NCBI GenBank assembly: GCA_963663005.2
Contig: CAXXHH010000003.1
Span: 372,001-436,000, forward strand
Source of the DNA: CAINVV01 sp963663005
Lineage (GTDB): Bacteria; Bacteroidota; Bacteroidia; Bacteroidales; Prolixibacteraceae
Length of the DNA stretch: 64,000 nucleotides
Direction: 5' to 3'
The translations under genes and the position numbers were made by a program. Each line of letters opens with the position of its first letter. The first letter of the stretch is position 1. Of this stretch, positions 9,586 to 18,837 are shown in pieces. The notes beneath the pieces are model-generated. The model was not told the origin of the DNA, did not search any database, and worked only from the letters and a program-made list of their open reading frames with translations.

Positions 9586-9699
9586 CCGTGAATAAATTGT
9601 TTTTTAATTGCCGGATGGAACTCGCACGATCAATATTCACCCTTATTTGCGCTTACTGAATCATGCTCGTTTCATTAGCTTTTTATGCTAAAAGAAAAT

Positions 9700-9735
9700 A
9701 ATTACCAGCAGTCAAATAATGTACTGCTGGTAATT
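9700..9735 (-). terminator. Intrinsic terminator between susD and the sulfatase/GH operon
   Basis: A perfect 13-bp inverted repeat (AATTACCAGCAGT at 9700-9712 and its complement at 9723-9735) encloses a 10-base loop. Read on the minus strand, the hairpin is followed by a T-rich run (TATTTTCTTTT). It lies 50 bases past the susD stop and 115 bases before the next start. It probably ends most susCD transcripts and separates transport from enzyme expression. Confidence 0.8.
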
Positions 9736-9784
9736 GTTATATTAAACAAACCTCTCTAAAATTCTGAAAAATATTTTAATTCTG

Positions 9785-11254
9785 CTAGTATCCAGGATTT
9801 TGTTTACATAGTGGATTAGCATTTATTTCAGTCTGCGGAATTGGGAATAAGACATGATATTCCTTGGCATTCTTAACACCACGGGCAATTGCACCACTGA
9901 TGAATGTACCGTTGCGTATCAAATCTTCCCTGCGTACCCGCTCGATGTAAAGTTCCCAACCTCTTTCCTGAAGAATTCGTGTACGAAGTGTCTCTTTGGT
10001 ATAATTGGCAAGTACCAGCGGCGTTTTTAGTTGCGCTCTGTCTCTGACCATCTGTATCAGATTTAATGCTTCCTGAGTCGGTCCGGAAATTTCATTCAGC
10101 GCTTCTGCTCGAGCCAAAAGAATATCGGCATAACGGATTACAGGAAGATCGTTGCCGTGTGCGTTGGCAACAGCGTTTGGATCAGGAACAAATTTAAACG
10201 GTCTGGTATTGTCCTGGTTCAACAATGAAACAGTCTGGCCATTCGTGTTAATATACGCTGTAAGAATCAGCTTTTTCCTGGAGTCGGCCGGGTCAAAAGA
10301 GTTAAAGAAGGAGTCCTTTAACCTGTCCATTCTAGCCCAGTTGCGCATGTTTGACAAAAATGGCATCGACCCGTCGACGGCACTTTTATAGGATGGAGGG
10401 AAAATACCATTCATAAATTCGTTGCCCGGTCCGAGTACACTGCATGGATATGCCCAAATATATTCTTTGTTCTTTTCTTCATTATCCACGGTAAAGAGTG
10501 TATTGTAATCAGGCCACAGCTGGTAGATACCCAAGTCCATAAGTTGTTTGGCTGCATCGGCACTTTTTTGCCACTGTTTTGTGTTCAGATAATATTTACA
10601 CAGGTAGCCCAGCGCCGCACCTTTCGTTGCCCTTCCGTATTGATAGCCAGATAGTTCGCCTCTATTTGGGAGAACAGCCGCTACTTCCGTAAACTCTTTC
10701 TCAAAGAACGCCCTCATCTCTGCATCTGTTGCACGAGCCAATGCCGGTTCGCTTGTTGTTGACAAACGCAATGGAACAGGACCGCACCAGTTGTAAAGAA
10801 TATAGTAGGATGTGGCTCTGACAAAACGCGCCTCTGCAATCAATCTGGCTTTAGTCGTGGCATCAACAGGTGAGCCTTCAATATTTTCCAATACCAGATT
10901 ACAGTTGCGAATGGAAGAATAACGCAGGTTCCAGTTAGTGGTAAACTGGGTCGGATAAGAGGAATCCCAGGTAAAACCCAACATAACAACTGCCTGTAAG
11001 TTAACCGCGCCACCAGTTTCCCATACCTGGTCGCAAGTCCACTCCTCCTGAAACCAAGTGTTACCACCGAGGTTTCCAATAATTTCAGCATCTGCATATG
11101 CCCCGAAAAGCACGCGTTCGATGCCATTTGCCGATTTAAATAATGTAGCCGGGTCGAGTTGAGAGAAAACCTCCTCTTGTATTTGCTTTTCACAGCCGGA
11201 GAACAGCAAGAGTGAACCCAGCAAAGCTGACGAGATGTAATATTTTAGTCGCAT
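9785..11254 (-). CDS. RagB/SusD family nutrient-uptake outer membrane lipoprotein
   Basis: SusD-like lipoprotein (489 aa) that caps the partner SusC channel at the cell surface and binds the incoming glycan. The lipobox LLFSGC lies near residue 20 and marks lipidation. The rest has the helical TPR-rich SusD plan, including an RFVRATSYYILYNWCG segment and the C-terminal RxREDLIRNG and PIPQTEIN blocks. I choose ATG 11254-11252; the slightly longer frame would need TTG. It starts 18 bases downstream of the susC stop and ends before a terminator. Specificity is presumably for the sulfated glycan attacked by the downstream operon. Confidence 0.95.
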   Translation of the reverse strand: MRLKYYISSALLGSLLLFSGCEKQIQEEVFSQLDPATLFKSANGIERVLFGAYADAEIIGNLGGNTWFQEEWTCDQVWETGGAVNLQAVVMLGFTWDSSYPTQFTTNWNLRYSSIRNCNLVLENIEGSPVDATTKARLIAEARFVRATSYYILYNWCGPVPLRLSTTSEPALARATDAEMRAFFEKEFTEVAAVLPNRGELSGYQYGRATKGAALGYLCKYYLNTKQWQKSADAAKQLMDLGIYQLWPDYNTLFTVDNEEKNKEYIWAYPCSVLGPGNEFMNGIFPPSYKSAVDGSMPFLSNMRNWARMDRLKDSFFNSFDPADSRKKLILTAYINTNGQTVSLLNQDNTRPFKFVPDPNAVANAHGNDLPVIRYADILLARAEALNEISGPTQEALNLIQMVRDRAQLKTPLVLANYTKETLRTRILQERGWELYIERVRREDLIRNGTFISGAIARGVKNAKEYHVLFPIPQTEINANPLCKQNPGY

Positions 11255-11272
11255 AATATTCAATTGTTAAAA

Positions 11273-14200
11273 TTAAAAACCTAATTCAACACCAAAAATG
11301 AAGGTCCTTGCCACAGGATATGAGTTGAAGTCAATCTTCAACGTACTGTTTCCATTAGAGTTTGTCGTCGGATCCTGACCCGTGTACTTAGTCCAGGTAT
11401 GCAGATTCTGTCCACTGACATAGAAATTTACTTTTTCAAATACTTTCTTGTTTTTAAGTGGAACCTGATAGCTCAGTTGAACGGATTGCAATCTGATGAA
11501 AGAAGCATCTTCAACGGTCAAATCGCTGACGGCTTTGTTACCTTGTCCGGCAGGATTAACGAATGAAGGATATTTGTCGGAAGGATTGGTCGTTGTCCAA
11601 CGGTTCAGATACGGTTCAGCAATTCTGTTACGACGGTGACTGACAGGGAAATACGTCTCCACTTTCGAGTTGTTTAGCATATCCATTCCAGAATTACCAT
11701 CGATGAAGAAATTCAGGTTAAAATTCTTGTAGGTAAAGGTATTTGTCAGACCCAAAGTGAGTGAAGGGATTGATTTACCAAGGATTACCCGGTCGGAAGA
11801 GTTAACGACCATGTCACCGTTTTGATCGACATACTTTACATCTCCGGGTTTTACCGGATCCTTTGTGCCTGATGCAGTGATTTCTGCTTGCGTCTGCCAA
11901 ATTCCGTTGGTCTTATAACCATAAAATGAATTTAGTGTCTCTCCTACCCGGATGATTGCAATTTGAGTAGTGGTCTGACCGGCGCCTGTGTGAATGATTT
12001 CAGAGATATCACCAATATCTGTCACCCTATTTTTCAGGGTACTAATATTAAGACTGGTATTCCATTTGAATTTGCCATCCAGATTTCTTGAATCAATCGT
12101 CAACTCAAATCCATCATTTTTGATATTACCAATATTCTTCATGACAGAAGTATATCCCGTTGAAGCTGGTACAGGCAGTGCAAATAGCATATCATACGTA
12201 TTCTTCTGATAATAGTCAATCGAAGCAGAAATGCGGTTATTCAGGAATCCCATGTCAAAACCGATATCTGTCTGTTGCGTCGTTTCCCATTTAAGGTCGG
12301 GATTTGCCACCCTAAGAGGCTCAAAAGCAACATATTGCTGTCCGCCCAGGATCATTGTTGAACCAATACCAAATGTGGTCAGAGAAAGGAAGTTGCCGAT
12401 ATTCTGGTTACCGGTCTGACCGACGCTGGCTCTGAATTTCAGGGTACTGAAGACATTCAACTTCTTGATGAAATCATAATCCTGCATTTTCCATGCGAAA
12501 GCACCCGATGGAAAATAGCCAAATTTATTATTTGTGCCAAAACGGGAAGAACCGTCTGCTCTGATAGTAGCAGTAAAGAGGAATTTGTTGTAAAGGTTAT
12601 AGTTTACGCGACCGATGTATGAGAGCAGTTTATTATTGCTTTTACCACTTGACATCGTATATAAGGCAGCATTTGCCATCCCCATATTGTTGGTACCGGT
12701 TTCATCTACCGGAAATCCTTTACCCGTGCCCGAGAAATCGGTATTTGCAAATTTCTGATATGTGATACCACCCATCGCTGTAAGACTGCTGTTGTTCTCT
12801 AAATCACGATTATAGGTGGTAGTAAATTCACCCAGGTAGTTATTCTTAGAACCGGTCAATATTGTTGCAACGCCACCATTGGCCAAACCGTCTTTTGTAA
12901 TTCTCGAAACATAGTCGTCTCTTCTGCTGTTTCTTACATCAAAACCAACATTGGCCTTTGCTGTCCAGCCTTTTAAAATTGTATACTCGGCAAATACCGT
13001 TCCAAGCGTCCTGTAGTTTGCAGCTTTACTTCTTTCGCCGTTAGCCAGCGCAAGCGGATTGTCGACATTCAACAGTGAAGAGGTCTGGTAGGTTCCATCT
13101 GCATTAAATATGCTTAACGTTGGATCATAACATCTGGCTGCATAGAGTGGGTCGCCTTGCTCGTTCGTGTCAAAGCCTCCCTGAAGAAGATCATCATAGG
13201 TATACGAAGTAGAGAAATTGATACCAAAAAGCATCCTGTCTGCTTTGTGTTCCATGTTAAAACGGGTGTCGTACCTTTGGTATCCAGAATTGATCATGAT
13301 ACCTTCCTGATTGAAATAGTTCATAGAGGCAAAATATTTCGTACTGCTGCTTCCTCCGGTAAATGAGAGGCTATGGCTCTGAACTTTTGCATTTCTGATC
13401 AAATTTTGCTGCCAGTTTGTACCGCCATTTTGAATATCGCCAACCCTTTCTGTTTGAGACACATTCGATCCAGGCGTATCTAAAATTTCGTTCAAAATCC
13501 GTTTGTAGTCTGTTGGATTCAGCACTTCGATCATGCTGATTGGCTTTTGGATACCACCATAACCACTGTAATTAATGCGCATTGCACCGGATGACCCCTT
13601 TTTAGTTGTCACGAGTACAACACCATTAGCTCCCCGTGCACCGTAAATAGCGGTTGCAGAGGCATCTTTTAAAATTTCAATAGACTGGATGTCTGCTGGG
13701 TTAATGTTACTTATCGGACTTCTTGGAGTTCTGGAATCTGTGATATTTGCCCCTACCCCAGAAATTACCTGACTGGTTTCGATTGGTAAACCATCCACTA
13801 CATACAGCGGCTCAGAGCCTGCATTTACGGATCCGGCACCACGTATCTGGATCATAATTCCACCACCCGGCTCGGCGCTTCCCTGAGTAATCTGGACACC
13901 AGCGGCCTTACCCTGCAACAAACCGGTCATGGTAGAGTTGACACCCGTATTCATATCTTCTTTTCGAAGTGAAGCTACGGCTCCTGTGAGATCACTTTTC
14001 TTGACCTTACCATAGCCAATGGCTACAACTTCTTCTATACCAACGGTCTCCTCCGCAAGAATTAAATTTACATTTGTTTTCCCGCGAACTTCAACCTCTT
14101 GCGACTTCATCCCAACGAATGAGAAGATGAGAGTTGCATTATCAGGGATATTCGAAATTGAATAATTACCACCTGCATCAGTAATCACACCGGAGGTAGT

Positions 14201-14662
14201 CCCCTTGACTACAACGGAAACACCCGGAAGTGTTTGCCCTCTTTCGTCTGTCACTTTCCCTGAAACAGATTTCTTTTGCTGTGCGACGGCTGACGTACTC
14301 TCGGCTTTTCGGATAACAATTTGCCTGTCATAGACATCATATGTTACCTGCTCACCTTTCAAAATTTGCTCCAAAACTTGGTCAATGTTGGCTCCGGTAA
14401 GCTGAACATCAACTTTTTTGCTCAAATTCAGATCCTCCTTCTTGTAAAGGAATACGAAATCGCTGTGACCTTCAACATAACCAATAACTTCGTGTATGGT
14501 ACTGTTGCTCAACTTAATATCCAGAAGTTTTGTCTGAGAATAGCTTTTAGCAGAAACTGAAAAGCATAATCCCAGTACAAGGAATAATGTTATTCTCATG
14601 ATTCGTTTTAGTTTTTTTAGACTTTCCCAATCGGAAAAATCCGGTTGCCATTTTTTTTTCAT
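11273..14662 (-). CDS. SusC/RagA family TonB-linked outer membrane protein with STN domain
   Basis: TonB-dependent importer of 1129 aa. Order: cytoplasmic lead and signal segment (about residues 1-43), a secretin/TonB short N-terminal (STN) domain (about 45-120), a carboxypeptidase-regulatory-like domain (about 130-215), the plug (about 220-350, with the SusC-typical VAIGYGKVKKSDLTGAV block) and a large beta-barrel ending GVELGF. The STN domain is the part that contacts a FecR anti-sigma factor in signal-transducing receptors. That fits the fecR and fecI genes directly upstream. It should both import the glycan and report its presence. It is co-transcribed with susD, 18 bases away. Confidence 0.96.
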   Translation of the reverse strand: MKKKWQPDFSDWESLKKLKRIMRITLFLVLGLCFSVSAKSYSQTKLLDIKLSNSTIHEVIGYVEGHSDFVFLYKKEDLNLSKKVDVQLTGANIDQVLEQILKGEQVTYDVYDRQIVIRKAESTSAVAQQKKSVSGKVTDERGQTLPGVSVVVKGTTSGVITDAGGNYSISNIPDNATLIFSFVGMKSQEVEVRGKTNVNLILAEETVGIEEVVAIGYGKVKKSDLTGAVASLRKEDMNTGVNSTMTGLLQGKAAGVQITQGSAEPGGGIMIQIRGAGSVNAGSEPLYVVDGLPIETSQVISGVGANITDSRTPRSPISNINPADIQSIEILKDASATAIYGARGANGVVLVTTKKGSSGAMRINYSGYGGIQKPISMIEVLNPTDYKRILNEILDTPGSNVSQTERVGDIQNGGTNWQQNLIRNAKVQSHSLSFTGGSSSTKYFASMNYFNQEGIMINSGYQRYDTRFNMEHKADRMLFGINFSTSYTYDDLLQGGFDTNEQGDPLYAARCYDPTLSIFNADGTYQTSSLLNVDNPLALANGERSKAANYRTLGTVFAEYTILKGWTAKANVGFDVRNSRRDDYVSRITKDGLANGGVATILTGSKNNYLGEFTTTYNRDLENNSSLTAMGGITYQKFANTDFSGTGKGFPVDETGTNNMGMANAALYTMSSGKSNNKLLSYIGRVNYNLYNKFLFTATIRADGSSRFGTNNKFGYFPSGAFAWKMQDYDFIKKLNVFSTLKFRASVGQTGNQNIGNFLSLTTFGIGSTMILGGQQYVAFEPLRVANPDLKWETTQQTDIGFDMGFLNNRISASIDYYQKNTYDMLFALPVPASTGYTSVMKNIGNIKNDGFELTIDSRNLDGKFKWNTSLNISTLKNRVTDIGDISEIIHTGAGQTTTQIAIIRVGETLNSFYGYKTNGIWQTQAEITASGTKDPVKPGDVKYVDQNGDMVVNSSDRVILGKSIPSLTLGLTNTFTYKNFNLNFFIDGNSGMDMLNNSKVETYFPVSHRRNRIAEPYLNRWTTTNPSDKYPSFVNPAGQGNKAVSDLTVEDASFIRLQSVQLSYQVPLKNKKVFEKVNFYVSGQNLHTWTKYTGQDPTTNSNGNSTLKIDFNSYPVARTFIFGVELGF

Positions 14663-14718
14663 AGATTTGCTTTACGTTAAATGAATACTTAATAACTAAG
14701 GTTTATTTGTATTTGTAT

Positions 14719-14752
14719 TAAACCGGCGAATGTTCCCGCATTTTCCGGTTTA
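14719..14752 (-). other. Hairpin at the fecR stop codon, before susC
   Basis: An inverted repeat TAAACCGG (14719-14726) / CCGGTTTA (14745-14752) with an inner AATG/CATT pairing overlaps the fecR stop codon. There is no T-run after it on the minus strand, so it is a weak terminator at best. It could act as an attenuator or RNA-stability element that lowers or separates fecR and susC expression. Confidence 0.4.
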
Positions 14753-15937
14753 TTTTATTTGATACTTATTGTCGCTTATTTTCTCAAATTTGGTGGAGGA
14801 AACCTTTGAAAGGTACTCCAATACTTCCTGTAACTCCTTATTCAAATCCAGTTTACCTGTAATCCGTAACGATCCGACCGTTGGATCAGCATACTGAATC
14901 TGGATATTGTAATATCGCTCCAGACTCTTCAATACCCTGCACATCTCAAGATCATCAAAGCTCAATAATCCCTGCGTCCAGATGATATATGCACTAGCAT
15001 CTACGTTAAAGACTTTTGAATCCTGTGTTGTCTTGTTAAAGGATGCCAACTGGTTAGGAGTTAAAATCAGCTCCTTGTCAAAAAGGCCTGCACCGTTCAT
15101 TCGGATGGAAACACTTCCCTCATTCAATACCGTTTGGATCACATTATCTTCCGGATAGGCTGAAATATTGAATTTAGTTCCGAGAACCTTTACCTCCAGG
15201 GATGAGGTTTTAACGACGAACGGCATTTCTGCATTTTTGGAAACCTCAAAAAACGCCTCGCCAAACAACATCACCTCCCTGATTTCTCCTGAAAATCTCG
15301 AAGGATAAATTAGTCGGCTGCCCGCATTTAGCCAAACGATCGTATTGTCACTCAGGGTGATCTTTGAACGGTTCCCAAATGGTATTATCAATTGATTTGT
15401 TGTGATCTTATCGCTTGGACTAGCCGATTTTATAACGGAATCACTGTTCAGAACCACTTGTTCAGGGTTTGAATAATCCAGTGTTGAGGATGATTTTTTT
15501 AGGGGAACACTATTCCCCTCCGGTAAAATCAGAACTGGTCCCTGAAGCTGAGAAGGAATCCGGGTATCCGAAACGACCCATTCATCGCTCTTCTTATCCA
15601 TTTTCAGATAAACGAACAAACTCCCGATAGAAAAAAATAGTAGTGCTATCGCTGCATACTTAAACAATCCAACGAAAAGCTGCTTTCGTCGATTCTTTTT
15701 ATCCACATGTTCTAATCCGGAAATAATTCGCCTGGCCAAGAGCTGCTTTTCAGAGTCGCTCAATTTTTCAGCTGAAAACCCTAATGCCTTGAACCGTTGT
15801 TTGAATAGGAGTATTTGTTCAGATTCTTCCGGATGCAAATCCAGATATGTTTCCCACCACGAATTAATCTCAGGACCCGGATGATAAATCCATTTAAAAA
15901 ACAGAGGATTCTCAATCAATTTTTCGTAAAGATCCAT
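14750..15937 (-). CDS. FecR family anti-sigma factor (DUF4974 C-terminus)
   Basis: Membrane-anchored anti-sigma regulator of 395 aa from ATG 15937-15935. An N-terminal cytoplasmic region (about residues 1-85) carries the WWETYL-type helix that binds sigma. A single membrane segment follows (about 92-110, YAAIALLFFSIGSLFVYL). The periplasmic FecR domain contains the IPFGNRSKITLSDNTIVWLNAGS and GEAFFEV blocks, then the DUF4974 domain (about 320-395). Longer frames start at ATG 15976 or TTG 15994; I prefer 15937 because family members begin close to this helix. It should sequester the neighbouring ECF sigma factor until the STN-domain SusC senses substrate. Confidence 0.9.
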   Translation of the reverse strand: MDLYEKLIENPLFFKWIYHPGPEINSWWETYLDLHPEESEQILLFKQRFKALGFSAEKLSDSEKQLLARRIISGLEHVDKKNRRKQLFVGLFKYAAIALLFFSIGSLFVYLKMDKKSDEWVVSDTRIPSQLQGPVLILPEGNSVPLKKSSSTLDYSNPEQVVLNSDSVIKSASPSDKITTNQLIIPFGNRSKITLSDNTIVWLNAGSRLIYPSRFSGEIREVMLFGEAFFEVSKNAEMPFVVKTSSLEVKVLGTKFNISAYPEDNVIQTVLNEGSVSIRMNGAGLFDKELILTPNQLASFNKTTQDSKVFNVDASAYIIWTQGLLSFDDLEMCRVLKSLERYYNIQIQYADPTVGSLRITGKLDLNKELQEVLEYLSKVSSTKFEKISDNKYQIK

Positions 15938-16211
15938 AGATGAAAGATGTACTAAAAAATAATCAGTTTGAAACATCCCCGTACAACCGTTCAACTAGAA
16001 AATAAAAGCAAACGAGTCTGGCTTAGTAAACAACAATTGCCGGGAAATGCATTTTGTAGGTAAGAGTAGGATAGTTCAAAATAGGGACAGTCTGATCCGG
16101 AAATATTTTATGTTATACAACATGTAAAAAACTTTGCGGGGTCTGTTGTGTACACTGAGATCGCTAAAGTATCCTATCGAAAATCTTTCTTCTATTTGAG
16201 TGGTCGCAATT
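15938..16211. other. Intergenic region between fecI and fecR
   Basis: About 270 bases separate the fecI stop from the chosen fecR start. There is no plausible gene. A short palindrome (ATGTT/AACAT near 16110-16126) is the only structure seen. No TAnnTTTG box was found on the minus strand, so fecR may be read from fecI or from an ECF-type promoter that I cannot recognise. Confidence 0.4.
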
Positions 16212-16826
16212 TCAGTTTTTTCTTAGCGGAATAAACACCAGGTCCAAAATGGTAGATCCAAAATTTCGGTGCAGATGTCTGACGATCCGATAAACCTGCT
16301 TTTTCGCTGTTTCCGGTTTCATGTTCAGTAATAACCCAATCTCCAGATAGCTCAGCTCACTATCAAATTTCAGAAAAAGCAATTCTCTTTTCTTTTCATC
16401 AAGAGATTTTAAGGCTTTCTGCAACAATTCCATTTGTTCGTTTTTCGAATCATCCTGGTATCCGTCCAATTCTGCATTAAAAGCAAGTTCGAAGGAATTG
16501 CTTGCCGGATGGATGCTTTCAAGCAGCCTGTCTTTTTGAAGACGCCTGATAATAAGCCTTTTCAGAGACTTGTACAGATAGAATTCCAGCAGTTCCGGGT
16601 TCCTTAAATCAGGTCTGTATTTGTAAAGATCCACAAACAGATCCTGTATACAATCCTTTAATAGCTCCCTGTCTGACGCAATCTTTGAACCATATGAAAA
16701 TAGTTTATCGGCGAATTCGTGGTAGATTTCACCGAAAGAATCGCGGTCGCCATCTTTGAATTTCAACCATAGTAGTTGCCAGTAGTCTCTATTTTTAGGA
16801 TTTTCAGTCAACGGGAAATTTTTCAA
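16212..16826 (-). CDS. RNA polymerase ECF sigma factor (FecI-like)
   Basis: Sigma-70 family ECF factor, 204 aa, with region 2 (about residues 28-95, FGEIYHEFADKLFSYG, then CIQDLFVDLYKYR) and region 4 (about 135-190, LFLKFDSELSYLEIGLLLNMKPETAKKQVYR helix-turn-helix). It should direct RNA polymerase to the adjacent fecR/susC/susD promoters once released by FecR. The frame has no ATG near its N-terminus; TTG at 16826-16824 is the only sensible start before the upstream in-frame stop, which suggests low translation. It is divergent from the Fur-family gene, with about 195 bases between. Confidence 0.88.
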   Translation of the reverse strand: MKNFPLTENPKNRDYWQLLWLKFKDGDRDSFGEIYHEFADKLFSYGSKIASDRELLKDCIQDLFVDLYKYRPDLRNPELLEFYLYKSLKRLIIRRLQKDRLLESIHPASNSFELAFNAELDGYQDDSKNEQMELLQKALKSLDEKKRELLFLKFDSELSYLEIGLLLNMKPETAKKQVYRIVRHLHRNFGSTILDLVFIPLRKN

Positions 16827-17020
16827 TAAATCTAGTGGTACAAATCTAAGAATGAAATTGGTTCCAAAGAACAGGGAAACAATATGCAGCTATTTGAGTA
16901 TACAAACGCAGGATAGTTTAATTATACTTTTCGTAAAAATCGAATTAAAATTTAATTTACTAAACATACCATTCATTAAAAAAAAATTATCTTTACACCC
17001 TATTTTAACTTAGTTTAAGT

Positions 17021-17467
17021 ATGAATAGCATGCAAAAAAATAAGGAAACAGTCAAGAATATTTTTACCGAATACCTTGAAAGAAACGGGCATCGGAAGAC
17101 GCCTGAGCGCTATGCCATCCTGGATGAAATCTACTCCCGTGATGGGCATTTTGATATTGAGACCTTGTATATCTCAATGAAAAACAAAAATTACCGGGTC
17201 AGCAGAGCTACTTTATACAACACAATTGAAATCTTGCTTGACTGCAAATTGGTAGTTAAGCATCAATTCGGTAAAAACATTGCTCAGTTTGAAAAGACTT
17301 TAGCTACCACGCAGCACGACCATCTTATCGACATGCGCACCGGTAAAGTTACTGAATTTCATGACGAACGCATACGACAAATTATCGAGGATGCCTGCGC
17401 ACTTCATAATTTCAAATTGTCGCACCACTCCCTTTATCTTTACGGAGAATCGGATGAGACGAAATAG
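17021..17467 (+). CDS. Fur family transcriptional regulator
   Basis: A 148-aa Fur-superfamily repressor with an N-terminal winged helix (RKTPERYAILDEIY; recognition helix around SRATLYNTIEILL) and a C-terminal dimerisation domain (QHDHLIDMRTGKVTEFHDERI). The His-rich metal ligand cluster is recognisable, but the usual Cys-x-x-Cys structural-zinc pairs are missing: the position normally reading C-x-x-C is DMRTG. The metal sensed (Fe, Mn, Zn) or peroxide response cannot be decided. ATG 17021 and ATG 17030 are both possible starts. It precedes purA, with a strong terminator between, so the two are probably separately transcribed. Confidence 0.88.
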   Translation: MNSMQKNKETVKNIFTEYLERNGHRKTPERYAILDEIYSRDGHFDIETLYISMKNKNYRVSRATLYNTIEILLDCKLVVKHQFGKNIAQFEKTLATTQHDHLIDMRTGKVTEFHDERIRQIIEDACALHNFKLSHHSLYLYGESDETK

Positions 17468-17478
17468 AAACCCGAAAA

Positions 17479-17520
17479 TTAATCAAAAAAACCTCCCCAA
17501 AAGGAGGTTTTTTTGATTAA
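17479..17520 (+). terminator. Bidirectional intrinsic terminator after the Fur-family gene
   Basis: A perfect 18-bp stem is formed by TTAATC-A7-CCTCC (17479-17496) and GGAGG-T7-GATTAA (17503-17520) around a 6-base loop. The A7 and T7 tracts lie inside the stem, so it can act in both directions. It begins 11 bases after the Fur-family stop. Confidence 0.88.
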
Positions 17521-17568
17521 TTTTGTGAGGTTTTTTTCGATTAATCTGTCATAAAAAATAATAAATAG

Positions 17569-18837
17569 ATGCAAGTTGATGTATTGTTGGGTCTTCAATG
17601 GGGAGACGAAGGTAAGGGTAAGGTTGTGGATGTTCTGACTCCTAGGTACGATGTTATAACTCGTTTTCAAGGTGGACCGAATGCCGGTCATACCCTCGAA
17701 TTTAACAACATTAAGCATGTTCTGCACACTATTCCGTCGGGAATTTTCCGTGGGGATAAGGTAAATGTCATCGGCAATGGCGTAGTTATCGATCCTTCGA
17801 TTTTCAAAAAAGAGATACAATCGTTGATGAATATCGGGTTCGATCTAACAAAAAACCTCTATATTTCGAAAAAGGCGCATTTGATTCTTCCTACTCACCG
17901 CTTGCTGGACGCCGCTTCGGAGGCTTCGAAAGGTGAGTCAAAAATCGGTTCCACCCTGAAGGGCATAGGCCCCACCTACCGTGATAAAATTGGCCGTGAC
18001 GGATTACGCATTGGCGACATTCTGCACAATTTTGAAGAGAAATACCGGAACCGCGTGGATCAGCACATTGAATTGCTGACCAAATTTTATCATTTCGATT
18101 ACAAACAGGCTCTTGCTGATTATGAAAAAGAGTGGTTTGAAGGAATCGAAGTAATCAAACAATTTCAATTAATTGACAGCGAACATTTTATAAACGATCA
18201 GCTCCTGGCTGGAAAGTCCATTATTGCCGAGGGAGCGCAGGGAACGATGCTCGACATCGATTTTGGTTCATATCCTTTTGTCACCTCATCAAATACGATT
18301 GCTGCCGGCGCCTGCACCGGTTTAGGGATTGCCCCGAACAAGATTGGCAGGGTTTACGGCATTTTCAAAGCGTACTGCACCAGGGTAGGCAGTGGCCCTT
18401 TCCCAACTGAGTTATTGGATGAAACCGGTGAAACGTTGCGCAAAATTGGTAATGAATATGGTTCAACGACAGGCAGACCGCGCCGTTGCGGATGGCTGGA
18501 TCTTGTTGCACTGCGTTATGCGATCATGATTAACGGCGTTACCGATTTGATTATGATGAAGGCAGATGTGATGGATCAATTTGAAACTATAAAAGTTTGC
18601 ACCTCATATTCCATTTCCGGACTTTCTACCAAGAATTTTCCCAACGAAATTGACGAAGAGGTTATTCCGGAATATCAGGAACTAGCTGGCTGGAAAACAG
18701 ACCTGACAGGCGTTGACTCGACCGAGAAACTTCCAGGCGCACTTAACAGCTACATCAAGTTTATTGAAGATTACCTGCAGGTGCCGGTTACCATCGTCTC
18801 TGTTGGCCCAAACAGATCTCAAACTATTGAGAGATAA
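17569..18837 (+). CDS. purA: Adenylosuccinate synthase
   Basis: Cytosolic enzyme of AMP synthesis that joins IMP and aspartate using GTP to form adenylosuccinate. At 422 aa it has the usual length. The N-terminal GTP loop GDEGKGK (about residues 11-17) contains the catalytic Asp, and GGPNAGHT (about 36-43) contains the catalytic His. The GSTTGRPRRCGWLDLVAL block near residue 300 is the IMP/GTP-binding signature. ATG 17569 places the first strand at residue 2. It is followed without a gap by pncB (the TAA is next to the ATG), so both are translated from one message, coupling purine and NAD precursor synthesis. Confidence 0.98.
   Translation: MQVDVLLGLQWGDEGKGKVVDVLTPRYDVITRFQGGPNAGHTLEFNNIKHVLHTIPSGIFRGDKVNVIGNGVVIDPSIFKKEIQSLMNIGFDLTKNLYISKKAHLILPTHRLLDAASEASKGESKIGSTLKGIGPTYRDKIGRDGLRIGDILHNFEEKYRNRVDQHIELLTKFYHFDYKQALADYEKEWFEGIEVIKQFQLIDSEHFINDQLLAGKSIIAEGAQGTMLDIDFGSYPFVTSSNTIAAGACTGLGIAPNKIGRVYGIFKAYCTRVGSGPFPTELLDETGETLRKIGNEYGSTTGRPRRCGWLDLVALRYAIMINGVTDLIMMKADVMDQFETIKVCTSYSISGLSTKNFPNEIDEEVIPEYQELAGWKTDLTGVDSTEKLPGALNSYIKFIEDYLQVPVTIVSVGPNRSQTIER

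Noticed and set aside
17479..17820. 113-aa open frame on the minus strand
   Set aside because: It covers the terminator stem and the start of purA in antisense and has no protein-like features.
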